NCBI RefSeq assembly: GCF_035967765.1 | Contig: NZ_JAYWIT010000013.1 | Source: Conexibacter stalactiti | GTDB lineage: Bacteria; Actinomycetota; Thermoleophilia; Solirubrobacterales; Solirubrobacteraceae | Direction: 5' to 3' (one strand) | DNA: 64,000 nt | In this document: positions 23,785 to 32,253 of the stretch, in pieces | How the letters are laid out: each line of letters begins with the position of its first letter | Numbering within the stretch: position 1 is the stretch's first letter | The notes under the pieces: generated by a model | Told to the model about the DNA's origin: nothing | The model's database searches: none | Seen by the model: only the letters and a program-made list of their open reading frames with translations | Made by a program: the position numbers and the translations under genes

Positions 23785-24674
23785 CGCAGCAGCTCGACGA
23801 GCGCCTCGCCGGTCGCGTCGAGGCTGCGCACGTCGATCTGGTCGAGTCTGTCGCACGCTCTGTGGAAGCAGCCGTAGTCGAAGTCGATCAGGTCGATCGC
23901 CGGCACCCCCGCTCTCGCGAACGGCGTGTGATCGTCATAGACCTCGCCGACCTCGCCGCCGGGGAAGACGCGTTCGACGCCGGCGCGCGACGCGGCAGCG
24001 CGCAGCCGCTCCCACAGCGCCTCGTCTGAACCACCCTCCCGCTTGAGCTCGAGCTCGGGCTGCCCGACGAAGTCGACCACGATCGCGGCCGCGAGGTCGT
24101 CGGCGTGCCGCGCGGCGTACGCCTTGCTGCCGCGCAGCCCGGTCGCGTAGAAGTCGGCCTCGTCGTCGGGCGACTCCTCGCCGTCGAACAGCACGAAGCG
24201 CAGCTCCGGCGCGCCGGCCGGGCGTCTGGTCGCGCGCAGCGCGCGCGCCAGCTCCAGCACGACCGCCGTCCCGCCGGCGCCGTCGTTGGCGCCGACGAAG
24301 CCGGGCGCGCCGTCGACGACCTTCGTGTCGTAGTGGGCGCCGATCACGATCGCGGGCTTGCTGCCGGGGAGCGTGCCGACGACGTTGCGCAGGCCGCCCG
24401 GGACGGTCTCGAGGCGACCGTTCGGCAGCCTGCTCTTCAGCCATTCAGCGAGTCTGCGCGACGCCGGCGAGCCGGCCGGCCGCGGCCCGCGCGCGACCTG
24501 CGCGGCGACGTGGTCGTAGGCGCGCTCGCCGTCGAAGCGGTCGACGCGCGCGGCCGGCGTCGAGCGCGCGCCGGCGTCGTCACCGCCCCCCTTGAGGATG
24601 ATCGCCACGCCGATCCCGATCGCTCCGCAGAGGAAGACCGGAAGCAGCGCCCAAGCCAGTCCGCGCGTCGCCAT
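23751..24674 (-). CDS. M28 family zinc aminopeptidase, membrane-anchored
   Basis: 307 residues. A hydrophobic N-terminal helix (LAWALLPVFLCGAIGIGVAIIL) anchors the protein outside the membrane. The M28 zinc ligands are visible: HYDTK (His, Asp), GANDGAGGTA (bridging Asp), FDGEES (catalytic and zinc Glu), VVDFVGQ (Asp position) and DDHTPF (His). It resembles glutaminyl cyclases as well as aminopeptidases of this clan, so either exo-peptidase or cyclase activity is possible. It converges with lepB, sharing 34 bp at the 3' ends, and is divergent from the WS/DGAT gene. Confidence 0.87.
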   Translation of the reverse strand: MATRGLAWALLPVFLCGAIGIGVAIILKGGGDDAGARSTPAARVDRFDGERAYDHVAAQVARGPRPAGSPASRRLAEWLKSRLPNGRLETVPGGLRNVVGTLPGSKPAIVIGAHYDTKVVDGAPGFVGANDGAGGTAVVLELARALRATRRPAGAPELRFVLFDGEESPDDEADFYATGLRGSKAYAARHADDLAAAIVVDFVGQPELELKREGGSDEALWERLRAAASRAGVERVFPGGEVGEVYDDHTPFARAGVPAIDLIDFDYGCFHRACDRLDQIDVRSLDATGEALVELLRQKMPMRSGGQ

Positions 24675-24819
24675 GACCGACAGCTTGCCAGGTGCGGGGC
24701 GACGGCCCCGGCTCGCGAGATGGCGCCGCGCCGGCTGACGCCACGTTCGCGTGGAAGGAGTTCCGGCTATACGCTTGAAAATCCGGACCACTGACAAGCT
24801 GCTGGGGAGGCATTGACGC

Positions 24820-26583
24820 GTGGCGCAGGAACACCTCGATCGACTGACCGCCGTGGATGCGTCGTTCCTCCACCAGGAGGACGCGGCGTCGCACATGCAC
24901 ATCGGCGCCGTCACGATCTTCGAGGGCCCGCCGCCGCCGTTCGCGGACGTGCTCGACCACATCCGCGGCCGGCTCCAGTTCGTCCCCCGGTACCGCCAGA
25001 AGCTCGCGTACCCGCCGCTCGACTCCGGGCGGCCGCTGTGGGTCGACGACCCGACCTTCAACCTCGAGTACCACGTCCGCCACAGCGCGCTGCCGCACCC
25101 CGGCAGCGAGCAGCAGCTCTACCGGCTGGCGGCGCGGATCGGCTCGCAGCAGCTCGACCGCTCCAAGCCGCTGTGGGAGTGCTGGTTCGTCGAGGGCCTG
25201 GAGGGCAACCGCTTCGCGCTGATCTTCAAGACCCATCACGCGCTCGTCGACGGCGTCTCCGGCGTCGACCTGGCGACGGTCCTGTTCGACCTCCAGCCGG
25301 TCCCGCCGAGACTCGACGCCGAAGCCGACCCGTGGGCGCCGCGACCTGAGCCGACCAGCGCCGAGCTGGTCGCCGCCGGCGTCGCCGGACTCGCGAAGAC
25401 GGCCTTCGACATAGCCTCCAAGGCGGTCGGCGCCGCGACCAACCCGAGCGGTGCCGTCGACGCGCTGCGCGAGGCCGCCGAGGGGATCGGCGAGATCGTC
25501 TGGGCCGGGCTCAACCCGGCACCGGAGACGCCGCTCAACGTCCCGATCGGCCCGCACCGCCGCTACGCGATCGTGCGCAACCAGCTGGAGGACTTCCGTT
25601 ACGTCAAGGGCGTCTTCGGCGGCACCGTCAACGACGTCGTGCTGGCCTTGATCTCCGGCGCGCTCGGCAGATGGCTGCGCTCGCGTGGGATGCGCACCGA
25701 GGGGCTGGAGCTGCGCGCGCTGGTGCCGGTCTCGATCCGCGCCGAAGGGCAGAGAAACCAGCTCGGCAACCAGATCGTGCTGATGCGCGGGCCGCTGCCC
25801 GTCTACATCAAGGATCCGGTCGCGCGGCTGCGCTTCGTCAAGGAGGCGATGGACGGGCTGAAGGAGTCCAAGCAGGCGGTCGGCGCGAAGGTGCTCGCGG
25901 ACGTGCAGCAGCTGGCGCCGCCGACGGTGCTGGCGCAGGCGTCGCGGATCCAGTTCTCGACCCGCCTCTTCAACCTGCTGACGACCAACGTGCCGGGGCC
26001 GCAGTTCCCGCTCTACGTGCTCGGCCGCGAGCTGCAGGACCTGTTCCCCGTCGCCTTTCTGCCGAAGAACCACAGCCTCGCGATCGCGATCATGTCGTAC
26101 AACGGCAGAGTCAACTTCGGCCTGCTCGGCGACTACGACGCGCTGCCCGACATCGACGTGCTCGCCGACGGCATAGCCGACGGACTGGCCGAGTTGAAGC
26201 GCGCCGCCAGAGCGAAGGAGGCGCGCGCGGCCGGTGCGCGCGCCGCCGTCGGCGCCGCGACGAGAGCGCCGCCGGCGCCGGCGAGAGCGAGAGGCGGCTC
26301 CGCGCCCACGCCTGCTCCCGCGGCCGGCCTGCCGGCGAGAGCGACGGCCAGACGCAGACGACCGGCGAGCCGCGCGCCGCGCAGAGTCGCGGCCGCGACG
26401 CCGGTCACCGCCACCGCGACGCCGGCCTCAGCGGTGCCGGTCGCCGGCCGCCGCGACGGCGACGAGCCGCAGCTGCTGCCGCGCGGTCCGGTCTCGCGCG
26501 CCGACGGTCCCGGCGCCGCGATGCGCGCCCGCCGCCGCCCGTCGCGCAACGGGAACGGCAACGGCAACGGTCACGCCAGATGA
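24820..26583 (+). CDS. wax ester synthase / diacylglycerol acyltransferase (WS/DGAT)
   Basis: 587 residues from a GTG with GGGGAGG about 10 nt upstream. The condensation-type acyltransferase motif HHALVDG sits at 139-145, with PLWECWFVEGL before it, the PVSIR and GN(Q) segment (LVPVSIRAEGQRNQLGNQ) and NVPGPQFPLYVLG later. The enzyme esterifies acyl-CoA with fatty alcohol or diacylglycerol, making storage wax or triacylglycerol. After residue ~465 there is a ~110-residue Ala/Arg/Pro/Gly low-complexity tail, basic and probably disordered, not part of the usual ~450-470-residue family core. It may bind membranes or lipid droplets. Confidence 0.9.
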   Translation: MAQEHLDRLTAVDASFLHQEDAASHMHIGAVTIFEGPPPPFADVLDHIRGRLQFVPRYRQKLAYPPLDSGRPLWVDDPTFNLEYHVRHSALPHPGSEQQLYRLAARIGSQQLDRSKPLWECWFVEGLEGNRFALIFKTHHALVDGVSGVDLATVLFDLQPVPPRLDAEADPWAPRPEPTSAELVAAGVAGLAKTAFDIASKAVGAATNPSGAVDALREAAEGIGEIVWAGLNPAPETPLNVPIGPHRRYAIVRNQLEDFRYVKGVFGGTVNDVVLALISGALGRWLRSRGMRTEGLELRALVPVSIRAEGQRNQLGNQIVLMRGPLPVYIKDPVARLRFVKEAMDGLKESKQAVGAKVLADVQQLAPPTVLAQASRIQFSTRLFNLLTTNVPGPQFPLYVLGRELQDLFPVAFLPKNHSLAIAIMSYNGRVNFGLLGDYDALPDIDVLADGIADGLAELKRAARAKEARAAGARAAVGAATRAPPAPARARGGSAPTPAPAAGLPARATARRRRPASRAPRRVAAATPVTATATPASAVPVAGRRDGDEPQLLPRGPVSRADGPGAAMRARRRPSRNGNGNGNGHAR

Positions 26584-26631
26584 GCTGACGCCGCGCGGGA
26601 CGGCCTCCGGGCGGAGTCTCGTGCGGCGCTG

Positions 26632-28323
26632 TTACTTCCGCGCCCGCACGACGTCGTCGAAGCGGCGCGGGCGCGGCTCGCGGTTGCCGGCGCGGTCGAA
26701 TGCGCGCGAGAGCACGCCGTAGCGTTCCCCTGCCCGCCCTTCGAAGGTGCGTGCGCGGCCGCTCGGCGGCACGCGCTCGCGCACCACGACGCGCCTGTCA
26801 CGCAGTCGCACGACGACCAGCTCGACCGCGCGGGCGCCCGACGCGCGCACCTGCGGCGGGGCGGTGTCCTCGACGCTCCAGCGCAGCTCGACGCGACCGC
26901 CGGCGAGCGCCGTCGCGCTGGCGCGCGAGTCCGGCGGTCGAGCGTCGGTCTCGCGCGCGGTCGTGAGCGCGCGCTCGGCGTCGAGGACCCCCCAGCCGAG
27001 CTCTCTGTTCCAGCCGCGCCCGGGGCCGCGCTCGGCGGTGCGCTTGAGCAGCCGCACGACCGCTCTGCCGCTGAGGTCGGGGTTGAGCGCCCGCACCAGC
27101 GCCGCCGTCGCGGCGACCTGCGGCGCCGCCATCGAGGTCCCGGCGAGGTAGCCGTAACGGCTGTCGCCGGCGATCGACGTGCGGCAGTTGCACGGCCGCG
27201 CCGCGCGCTCGAAGCGGGTCGGCGCGAGCGGGAAGGCGCCGACGATCCCCGGCGGCGCCGAGCCCGGACCACCGGTCGTGCCGTAGGCGGCGAGCGAGAT
27301 CTGCGAGCCGTAGCCGGCGAACGGCGCGCGCTCCCCGTCGTAGGTCGCGGCCGTCACGCTGAGACCGATCCCGGCCTCGATGTCGGGCCCGCTGCCGGTC
27401 GGCTGCAGCACGTTGGAGGGATCGCCCTGCTCTCTGACGGGCTCGTCGGCGGCGGCCGCGACGAGCACGACGTCGCGCTCCGCCGCGTACTGCAGGGCGC
27501 GCCGGATCGCGACGCTTGCCGGGCGGCTGCCGTCATCGCCGAAGCTCATGTTGATCGCGTGCACGCCGCGGTCGGTCGCATCGACGATCGCGGCGGCGAT
27601 CGAGCCGTCGGTGAGGTCGGTCTTCTCGATCACGAGTCTGCAGTCGTGGCCGGCGCCGGCGATCCCGATCCCGTTGCCGGTCGCCGCGCATGCGAGCGAG
27701 GCGACGTGCGTTCCGTGGCCGTCGTCGTCGGTCCCGGCCGGGCCGTAGGAGATCGTCGTCTGCTGGTCGACGAGGTGCGCGATCTTGGGCGCGAGGTCGG
27801 GATGGGACGCGTCGACGCCGGTGTCGATCACGCCGACGAGCGCCTGCTCGCCGCGCGTCACGTCCCAGGCGCCCGGAAAGCCCGCCTGCAGCAGCGGCCA
27901 GGCCAGCGGCGTCTCCGCCGGCAGCGGCGACGCGGGCGTGCCGGCAACCGGGTCGGGCAGCGCGAGCGCCGGATCGTTCGGGAGCTCGCGCAGGCGCATG
28001 CGGCGCTCGGGCTGGGCGGCGGCGACGCCCGGCGCGGCGGAGAGGCGGCGCGCCGCCTGCGCGACCGTCTCGCCCCGTCGTGGACGGACGGTGACGAGGC
28101 CGATCTGCGGAACGGCGGGGCCGCTGCGGCGGGCGCCGGCAGCGGCGACAGCGGCGCGCGCGGCGCCGTCGTCGGACGGCCGGTCGGCAAGCACGAGCAG
28201 CCGGCCGGTGGCGGGCCGCTGTGCGGGTGCGTCTGTCGCGTGAGCGGTCGGCGCGGCGAGCGCGCCGGCGAGGAGGATCAGTCCAGCGAGCGGCGGGCTA
28301 GAAGCCCAGCGCGAACTTCGCAT
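26632..28323 (-). CDS. secreted subtilisin-family (S8) serine protease
   Basis: 563 residues. Signal peptide ~1-29 (LAGLILLAGALAAPTAHA), an inhibitor-like propeptide to ~115, then the catalytic domain: Asp167 in IDTGVD, His203 in GHGTHVAS, Ser397 in GTSMAAP. The oxyanion-hole segment, normally AAGN, reads VAAAADEP, so the usual Asn appears to be Asp, as in a few convertases. Two close cysteines (PCNC, ~378-380) lie before the Ser. The last ~110 residues form a beta-rich domain (VELRWSVEDTAPPQVRASG) likely to bind protein or wall. The ATG overlaps the DUF59 gene by 26 nt. Confidence 0.9.
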   Translation of the reverse strand: MRSSRWASSPPLAGLILLAGALAAPTAHATDAPAQRPATGRLLVLADRPSDDGAARAAVAAAGARRSGPAVPQIGLVTVRPRRGETVAQAARRLSAAPGVAAAQPERRMRLRELPNDPALALPDPVAGTPASPLPAETPLAWPLLQAGFPGAWDVTRGEQALVGVIDTGVDASHPDLAPKIAHLVDQQTTISYGPAGTDDDGHGTHVASLACAATGNGIGIAGAGHDCRLVIEKTDLTDGSIAAAIVDATDRGVHAINMSFGDDGSRPASVAIRRALQYAAERDVVLVAAAADEPVREQGDPSNVLQPTGSGPDIEAGIGLSVTAATYDGERAPFAGYGSQISLAAYGTTGGPGSAPPGIVGAFPLAPTRFERAARPCNCRTSIAGDSRYGYLAGTSMAAPQVAATAALVRALNPDLSGRAVVRLLKRTAERGPGRGWNRELGWGVLDAERALTTARETDARPPDSRASATALAGGRVELRWSVEDTAPPQVRASGARAVELVVVRLRDRRVVVRERVPPSGRARTFEGRAGERYGVLSRAFDRAGNREPRPRRFDDVVRARK

Positions 28324-28597
28324 CCTCGGACATCTTGTCCGGCGACCACGGCGGGGTGAAGACCATCTTCGGGTTGACCTCGTCGACGTCGTCGAGCTCG
28401 CCGACGAACTCGACCATCTGCTCGCTCACCTGCGGGCCGATCGGGCACGCGGGGGTCGTGAGCGTGAAGGTGATGTTGACCGTCGTCCCGTCGATCTCGA
28501 CGTCGTAGACGAGGCCGAGCTCGACGAAGTCGAGACCCAGCTCCGGGTCGATCACGTTGGACAGCGCGTCGTTGACTTCTTCGATCGTGGTGGACAC
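28298..28597 (-). CDS. MIP18/DUF59 family Fe-S assembly-type protein
   Basis: 99 residues from a GTG at 28597 (VSTTIEEVNDAL). IDPELGLDFVELGLVYDVEID and LTTPACPIGPQVSEQM match the DUF59 fold of SufT/PaaD proteins; the Cys in TPACPIG is the conserved reactive cysteine. Relatives help mature iron-sulfur proteins or assemble phenylacetyl-CoA epoxidase. No suf genes are adjacent. Its 3' end overlaps the subtilase start, so the two may share a transcript although their roles look unrelated. Confidence 0.85.
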   Translation of the reverse strand: MSTTIEEVNDALSNVIDPELGLDFVELGLVYDVEIDGTTVNITFTLTTPACPIGPQVSEQMVEFVGELDDVDEVNPKMVFTPPWSPDKMSEDAKFALGF

Positions 28598-28672
28598 GAC
28601 CGTCAGTGTAGACCACCCTTCCCGCGCCTCTGAGACCATCGGCGGGGAGCTCGCGCGGGTTGTCGACCGAAC

Positions 28673-29116
28673 GTGAGAGTCCACTTATGTAGTTGCGCAG
28701 ACCGTGAAGGTTTCGTTAGGTTCGCGCGCATCGTCGACTACGGAGAACACCCGCCCACGCTGCGCTGCTCCGGAGACGAGGACCGCGCGACGCAGGCGCG
28801 CCGCCGCCCCGCGCTGGCGCGCGCGATCAAGGCCCCGGCCGACGTCGCGATCGACCTCACCGACCTGACGTGGGCCGACGCCTCGCTGATGCTCGACTTC
28901 GTGATGCTCGCCCGTCGCCTGCGGGCGCAGGGCCGCACCGTCGCGCTGCGCAACGCGCAGCCGCAGATCATCGCGCTGATCGAGCTGGTCGGCCTCGACC
29001 GGCTCCAGGGCGTCAGCGTCGAGCGCGCGACCGCGGCGTTGCCGGGCACGGCGGGCATGCCGGGCACGACCGGCGTCGCCGCGAACGCGGCGCGCCTGCG
29101 CGTCGCGCACGCCTGA
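28673..29116 (+). CDS. STAS-domain protein (anti-sigma-antagonist-like)
   Basis: 147 residues from a GTG. The region ~55-125 (VAIDLTDLTWADASLMLDFVMLARRLRAQGRTVALRNAQPQI, LIELVGLDRLQGV) follows the STAS fold of SpoIIAA-type antagonists; the Ser in ADASLM occupies the place of the phosphorylated serine. Its partner kinase is not in the window, but a SigB/F-type sigma factor lies at 50.8-51.6 kb. The opening (LCSCADREGFVRFARIVDYGE) is AT-richer with a TTA codon. The C-terminal LPGTAGMPGTTGVAA is a low-complexity tail. Confidence 0.75.
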   Translation: MRVHLCSCADREGFVRFARIVDYGEHPPTLRCSGDEDRATQARRRPALARAIKAPADVAIDLTDLTWADASLMLDFVMLARRLRAQGRTVALRNAQPQIIALIELVGLDRLQGVSVERATAALPGTAGMPGTTGVAANAARLRVAHA

Positions 29117-29177
29117 CGCGCAGCGCGGCCTGACGCCGCCATCTCCGACGCGCCCCCGAGGCGCTATCCCGCCGCCG

Positions 29178-29210
29178 GTACGGCCAGCCCCCTGTCTGTC
29201 CCGGCCGTAC
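29178..29210. promoter_or_regulatory. inverted repeat upstream of fxsA
   Basis: GTACGGCC at 29178-29185 and GGCCGTAC at 29203-29210 form a perfect 8-bp inverted repeat around 17 nt, 22 bp before the fxsA ATG. GGGTAG directly after it (29213-29218) resembles a SigB/F-type -10 box but no GTTT-like -35 box is evident. Possible operator or hairpin. Confidence 0.4.
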
Positions 29211-29231
29211 ACGGGTAGCCTGTCGAGCACG

Positions 29232-29711
29232 ATGTTCATCCTGCTCCTGCTGTTGCTGATCCTGGTGCCGATCGCGGAGCTGTACGTGATCATCCAGGTC
29301 GGCCAGGCGATCGGCGCGCTGCCGACCATCGCCCTCCTGATCTTCTCGTCGATCCTCGGCACGATCCTGCTGAAGTCGCAGGGCCGCCTCGCCTGGCGCC
29401 GCTTCCGCGCCGCCGTCGCCGCCGGCCGCCCGCCGACGCGCGAGGTCGTCGACGGCGCGCTCGTGATCTTCGGCGGCTCGCTGCTGATCGTGCCCGGCTT
29501 CATCAGCGACGTCTTCGGCCTCTTTCTGCTGCTGCCGCCGACGCGTGTCGCGGTGCGAAAGCTGCTGCTCAGCGGCGCCCGCGGACGGATGCTGATGGCA
29601 GCCGCGAGCTTCGGCGGAGCAGCGCGCGCCCGCGCACGGCAGGATTACGACGTGGACTCCACCGCACACGACGTCGACCGCCCTGGCCCCGGGCCGCTGC
29701 CGCGCGCATGA
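29232..29711 (+). CDS. fxsA: FxsA family membrane protein
   Basis: 159 residues with three hydrophobic segments (MFILLLLLLILVPIAELYVIIQVG, LPTIALLIFSSILGTILL, ALVIFGGSLLIVPGFISDVFGLFLLLPP), the KSQGRLAWRRF loop and the GFISD..GL.LLLPP signature of FxsA. In E. coli FxsA overproduction eases exclusion of phage T7 by the F factor; the normal role is unknown. The stop overlaps the following ATG as ATGA, beginning a three-gene coupled operon. Confidence 0.88.
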   Translation: MFILLLLLLILVPIAELYVIIQVGQAIGALPTIALLIFSSILGTILLKSQGRLAWRRFRAAVAAGRPPTREVVDGALVIFGGSLLIVPGFISDVFGLFLLLPPTRVAVRKLLLSGARGRMLMAAASFGGAARARARQDYDVDSTAHDVDRPGPGPLPRA

Positions 29712-30589
29712 TCGGCCCCCAGCACGAGTCGCCCCGCCCCGCCGAGGGCGAGGGTTTCGGCGACGCCGTCACCTACGCCTTCGGCGATCCCGCGTCCAGC
29801 CTCTACGGCAGCGTCCGGCTCGGCCTCATTCCCGGCACGCCGCCGCGCGCCACCAGCATCACGCTGCTGTTCCACGCCGGCGAGGTCGTCGAGGTCTCCT
29901 CCTCCGGCGCGGTCGAGGCGGCCGCGCTTGACTGGACGCGCGTCGAGGCCGGTGACGCCAGCGCCGAGATCGTTGAGCCGCTGCGCGCCTGGACCGTCGC
30001 CCACGACGGCGACGGCGGCAGCTTCGAGCTGCGCTTCGACGCGCTCGGCCCGCCGGCCGAGATCGGCGCCGGCGAGATCTCCGAGGGCGCGGCCGCGATC
30101 AACGGCTACGAGCAGCTCTGCCGCGTGCGCGGCACCGTCAACGTCGGCGGGCGCCCGTTCAAGCTCGACTGCCTGGGCCAGCGCGGCCACCAGTGGGGTG
30201 CGCCCGACTGGCAGCAGATCGAGCTGTCGCGCACGCTCGGCGTCTGGCTCGACGACGAGCGCGGGGTCGCGCTCGCCGCCGTCCGCCCGCGTGGTGCCGA
30301 CGGCCACGAGGATGAGGTCGTCAGCGCCTTCGTGCTCGACGCCGAGCCGGCCGCGATCGACGACCCCCGCCTCTCGACGACGCTCGACGGCAGCGGCCGT
30401 CAGCTGCGCGCCGGGCTGGAGCTGTGGGTCGACGAGGAGGGTGAGCAGGGGCCGTTGCGGGGCGCCGGCGAGGCCGTCTGCGGAACGACGTTCGATCTCG
30501 GCGAGCTGCGGCTGGACTGCGCCTTCTTCACGTGGCGGATGGAAGGCAGCCGCGGCGTCGGCCGCTACGACGTGCTGCGTCGCAGATGA
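29708..30589 (+). CDS. uncharacterised lipocalin/AttH-like protein (DUF7064/7065-type)
   Basis: 293 residues, cytosolic, mostly beta strand. The central LDCLGQRGHQWGAPDWQQIE with conserved Gly-His-x-Trp and flanking strand pairs resembles a family of lipocalin-like proteins in actinobacteria whose members sit beside terpenoid or steroid genes; no catalytic residues are obvious. It overlaps fxsA and the HAD gene by 4 nt at each end, so the three proteins are made together. Role unknown. Confidence 0.65.
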   Translation: MIGPQHESPRPAEGEGFGDAVTYAFGDPASSLYGSVRLGLIPGTPPRATSITLLFHAGEVVEVSSSGAVEAAALDWTRVEAGDASAEIVEPLRAWTVAHDGDGGSFELRFDALGPPAEIGAGEISEGAAAINGYEQLCRVRGTVNVGGRPFKLDCLGQRGHQWGAPDWQQIELSRTLGVWLDDERGVALAAVRPRGADGHEDEVVSAFVLDAEPAAIDDPRLSTTLDGSGRQLRAGLELWVDEEGEQGPLRGAGEAVCGTTFDLGELRLDCAFFTWRMEGSRGVGRYDVLRRR

Positions 30590-31266
30590 GCGCCGCTTCG
30601 GAGCATTCCAGCGCGGCCGGCGACGGCCGCATCGAGGCGATCGTCTCGGACTTCGGCGGCGTTCTGACGACGCCGCTGATGCACGCCTTCGCGGCGCTGC
30701 AGACGGCGCAGGGCATACCGCTGGAGCAGTTCGGCAAGGGGATGGCGCGCGCGGCCGAGCTGGCCGGCGGCGTGCAGCCGCTGTTCGAGCTGGAGAAGGG
30801 CACGATCAGCGAGGCGCAGTTCACCGCTCAGCTGAGCGCGGCGATGAGCGACGTGCTCGGTCGCGACGTCGACTTCGACGGCTTCGGCGACGCCTTCTTC
30901 GCGGCCCTGCATCCCAATGAGGAGCTGTTCGCCTACTTGCGCGAGCTGCACGGCCGCGGCTACCGGATGGCGATCCTCACCAACAACGTGCGCGAGTGGG
31001 AGCCGCTGTGGCGCGCGATGCTGCCGATCGACGAGATCTTCGAGCTGGTCGTCGACTCAGCGTTCGTCGGCATGCGCAAGCCCGACCCGGCGATCTACGA
31101 GCTGCTGCTCTCGAGACTTGGTCTGCCGGCGAGCGCGACCGTCTTCGTCGACGACCTGCAGGTCAACTGCGAGGCGGCCGGGGCGCTCGGGATGAACGCG
31201 GTGCAGTTCCTCTCGACCGAGCAGACGATCGCCGACGTCGAAGCGCTGCTCGACGGCTCCTCCTAG
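30586..31266 (+). CDS. HAD-superfamily hydrolase
   Basis: 226 residues, start ATG overlapping the previous stop (ATGA). Motif I is SDFGGVLTTP (nucleophile Asp; the +2 Asp is Gly as in the haloacid dehalogenase / epoxide-hydrolase N-domain subgroup), motif II ILTNN, motif III GMRKPDPAIYELLL (Lys), motif IV VFVDDLQVNCEAAGALGM (Asp-Asp). The cap is the helical type between motifs I and II. It is probably a phosphatase or dehalogenase on a small molecule. The stop at 31266 converges on the gene ending at 31321. Confidence 0.87.
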   Translation: MSAASEHSSAAGDGRIEAIVSDFGGVLTTPLMHAFAALQTAQGIPLEQFGKGMARAAELAGGVQPLFELEKGTISEAQFTAQLSAAMSDVLGRDVDFDGFGDAFFAALHPNEELFAYLRELHGRGYRMAILTNNVREWEPLWRAMLPIDEIFELVVDSAFVGMRKPDPAIYELLLSRLGLPASATVFVDDLQVNCEAAGALGMNAVQFLSTEQTIADVEALLDGSS

Positions 31267-31320
31267 CGTGACGGCGCGTCGTTCACGCGCCCGTGCGCGG
31301 CGGCCCTGCGGCGCGCCGGG

Positions 31321-31776
31321 CTAGTTCTCGGAGCCGAGCCGGTCCCAGCAGTAGAGCTCGACGCACTCCTGCGCAAGCTCGCGGCAGCGCTGCTCCGACA
31401 GGAACGGCAGCACCATCTCCAGCGACTGCTCCTCGGCGACGCCGGCGTCGAACGCCTCCTCGCCGCGGAAGCCAGCGGCGATCTTCAGCGCCTCGCGGCG
31501 GTTCTCCCCGAGCGACGGGAAGACGTTGACGAGGAACTCCTTGTTGGCGATCGGATGACCGACCTCCAGCGACGCGTGCCAGGCGGCGAGCATCGAGAGG
31601 TCGTGCTCGTCGAGGTCGGCGACGGCCTTCGCGTAGTGCGAGTCGAGATCGGGCTCCGGGATCTCGTCGACCCAGGCCCGCACAACTTCTCCGAGCAGCT
31701 GTCGACGCGCCTCCCGGCCCACGGAATTGGCAATCACGCGAATAGCATTCTGCGGCTCGATGAAGCAGAGGGACAT
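31321..31776 (-). CDS. uncharacterised helical protein
   Basis: 151 residues with SD AGGAG 6 nt before the ATG. All-helical, acidic (VDEIPEPDLDSHYAKAVADLDEHDLSML), with Cys near each end (SLCFIEP; EQRCRELAQECVELYCW). It has no signal peptide, membrane helix or recognisable motif. It is divergent from the XRE repressor gene, so it may be controlled by that repressor; the gap between them carries a candidate operator. Confidence 0.65.
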   Translation of the reverse strand: MSLCFIEPQNAIRVIANSVGREARRQLLGEVVRAWVDEIPEPDLDSHYAKAVADLDEHDLSMLAAWHASLEVGHPIANKEFLVNVFPSLGENRREALKIAAGFRGEEAFDAGVAEEQSLEMVLPFLSEQRCRELAQECVELYCWDRLGSEN

Positions 31777-31849
31777 CGGGGCTCCTGCGTCGTCACAGAT
31801 CGAGGAACTGATCGTGCAGGACTGTACGGCTCGGTGCAGACGGCAAAAC

Positions 31850-31878
31850 TTTCAAGCTGTGAGAATTGCCACTATCAC
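31850..31878 (+). promoter_or_regulatory. candidate promoter of the XRE gene
   Basis: TTTCAA at 31850-31855 and TATCAC at 31873-31878 with a 17-bp spacer are weak matches to -35/-10 boxes in an AT-rich stretch. The expected start site falls on the palindrome at 31884-31899. Confidence 0.3.
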
Positions 31879-31883
31879 TACCC

Positions 31884-31899
31884 ACGACGTAAATGTCGT
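31884..31899. promoter_or_regulatory. candidate XRE operator, site 1
   Basis: ACGAC-GTAAAT-GTCGT, a 5-bp inverted repeat with 6-bp centre, 34 bp before the GTG at 31934. Eleven of its sixteen bases recur as ACGACGT....GTCGT at 32236-32251 on the other side of the same gene, which makes it a likely binding site for the encoded HTH protein. Confidence 0.5.
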
Positions 31900-31933
31900 T
31901 GCAGAACCAGCGGCCGCAACAGAGGGTGGCGCG

Positions 31934-32200
31934 GTGCCGGATGCCACCCCTTTCCTCCGCGCGCTCGGGCGAGCGCTGCGAGAGCGTCGCGAGGAGCTGA
32001 GCCTCACCCAGGAGGCACTCTCACTGCGCACGGGCGTACCCCAACGACGGATCTGGGAGCTTGAAGCGGGGATCGGGAATCCGACCGCGCGCACGCTACT
32101 GCGCCTGGTCTCGGGGCTCGACCTCCCCTGCTCCGAGCTGTTCGCGCGCGCGGAACGAATAGCGACGCTGCCCGCGCCCTCGGCGACCGACGAGGAGTGA
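31934..32200 (+). CDS. XRE-family helix-turn-helix regulator
   Basis: 88 residues from a GTG preceded by AGAGGG. The Cro/CI-type HTH covers ~10-65: LGRALRERREELSLTQEALSLRTGVPQRRIWELEAGIGNPTARTLLRLVSGL, with recognition helix VPQRRIWELE. A longer start at 31859 is possible, but it would place the palindrome at 31884-31899 inside the coding region; I prefer the short form, which leaves that site as an operator. It probably represses itself and perhaps the neighbouring genes at 31776 and 32425. Confidence 0.75.
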   Translation: MPDATPFLRALGRALRERREELSLTQEALSLRTGVPQRRIWELEAGIGNPTARTLLRLVSGLDLPCSELFARAERIATLPAPSATDEE

Positions 32201-32233
32201 ACGCCGCCGCGCCCGCTTCCAATCGCACCGGTT

Positions 32234-32253
32234 TTACGACGTTTGCGTCGTAA
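32234..32253. promoter_or_regulatory. candidate XRE operator, site 2
   Basis: A perfect 8-bp inverted repeat, TTACGACG-TTTG-CGTCGTAA, in the 224-bp gap between the XRE gene and the gene at 32425. It shares ACGACGT....GTCGT with the site at 31884-31899. A terminator role is also possible, but the shared core favours protein binding. Confidence 0.5.
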
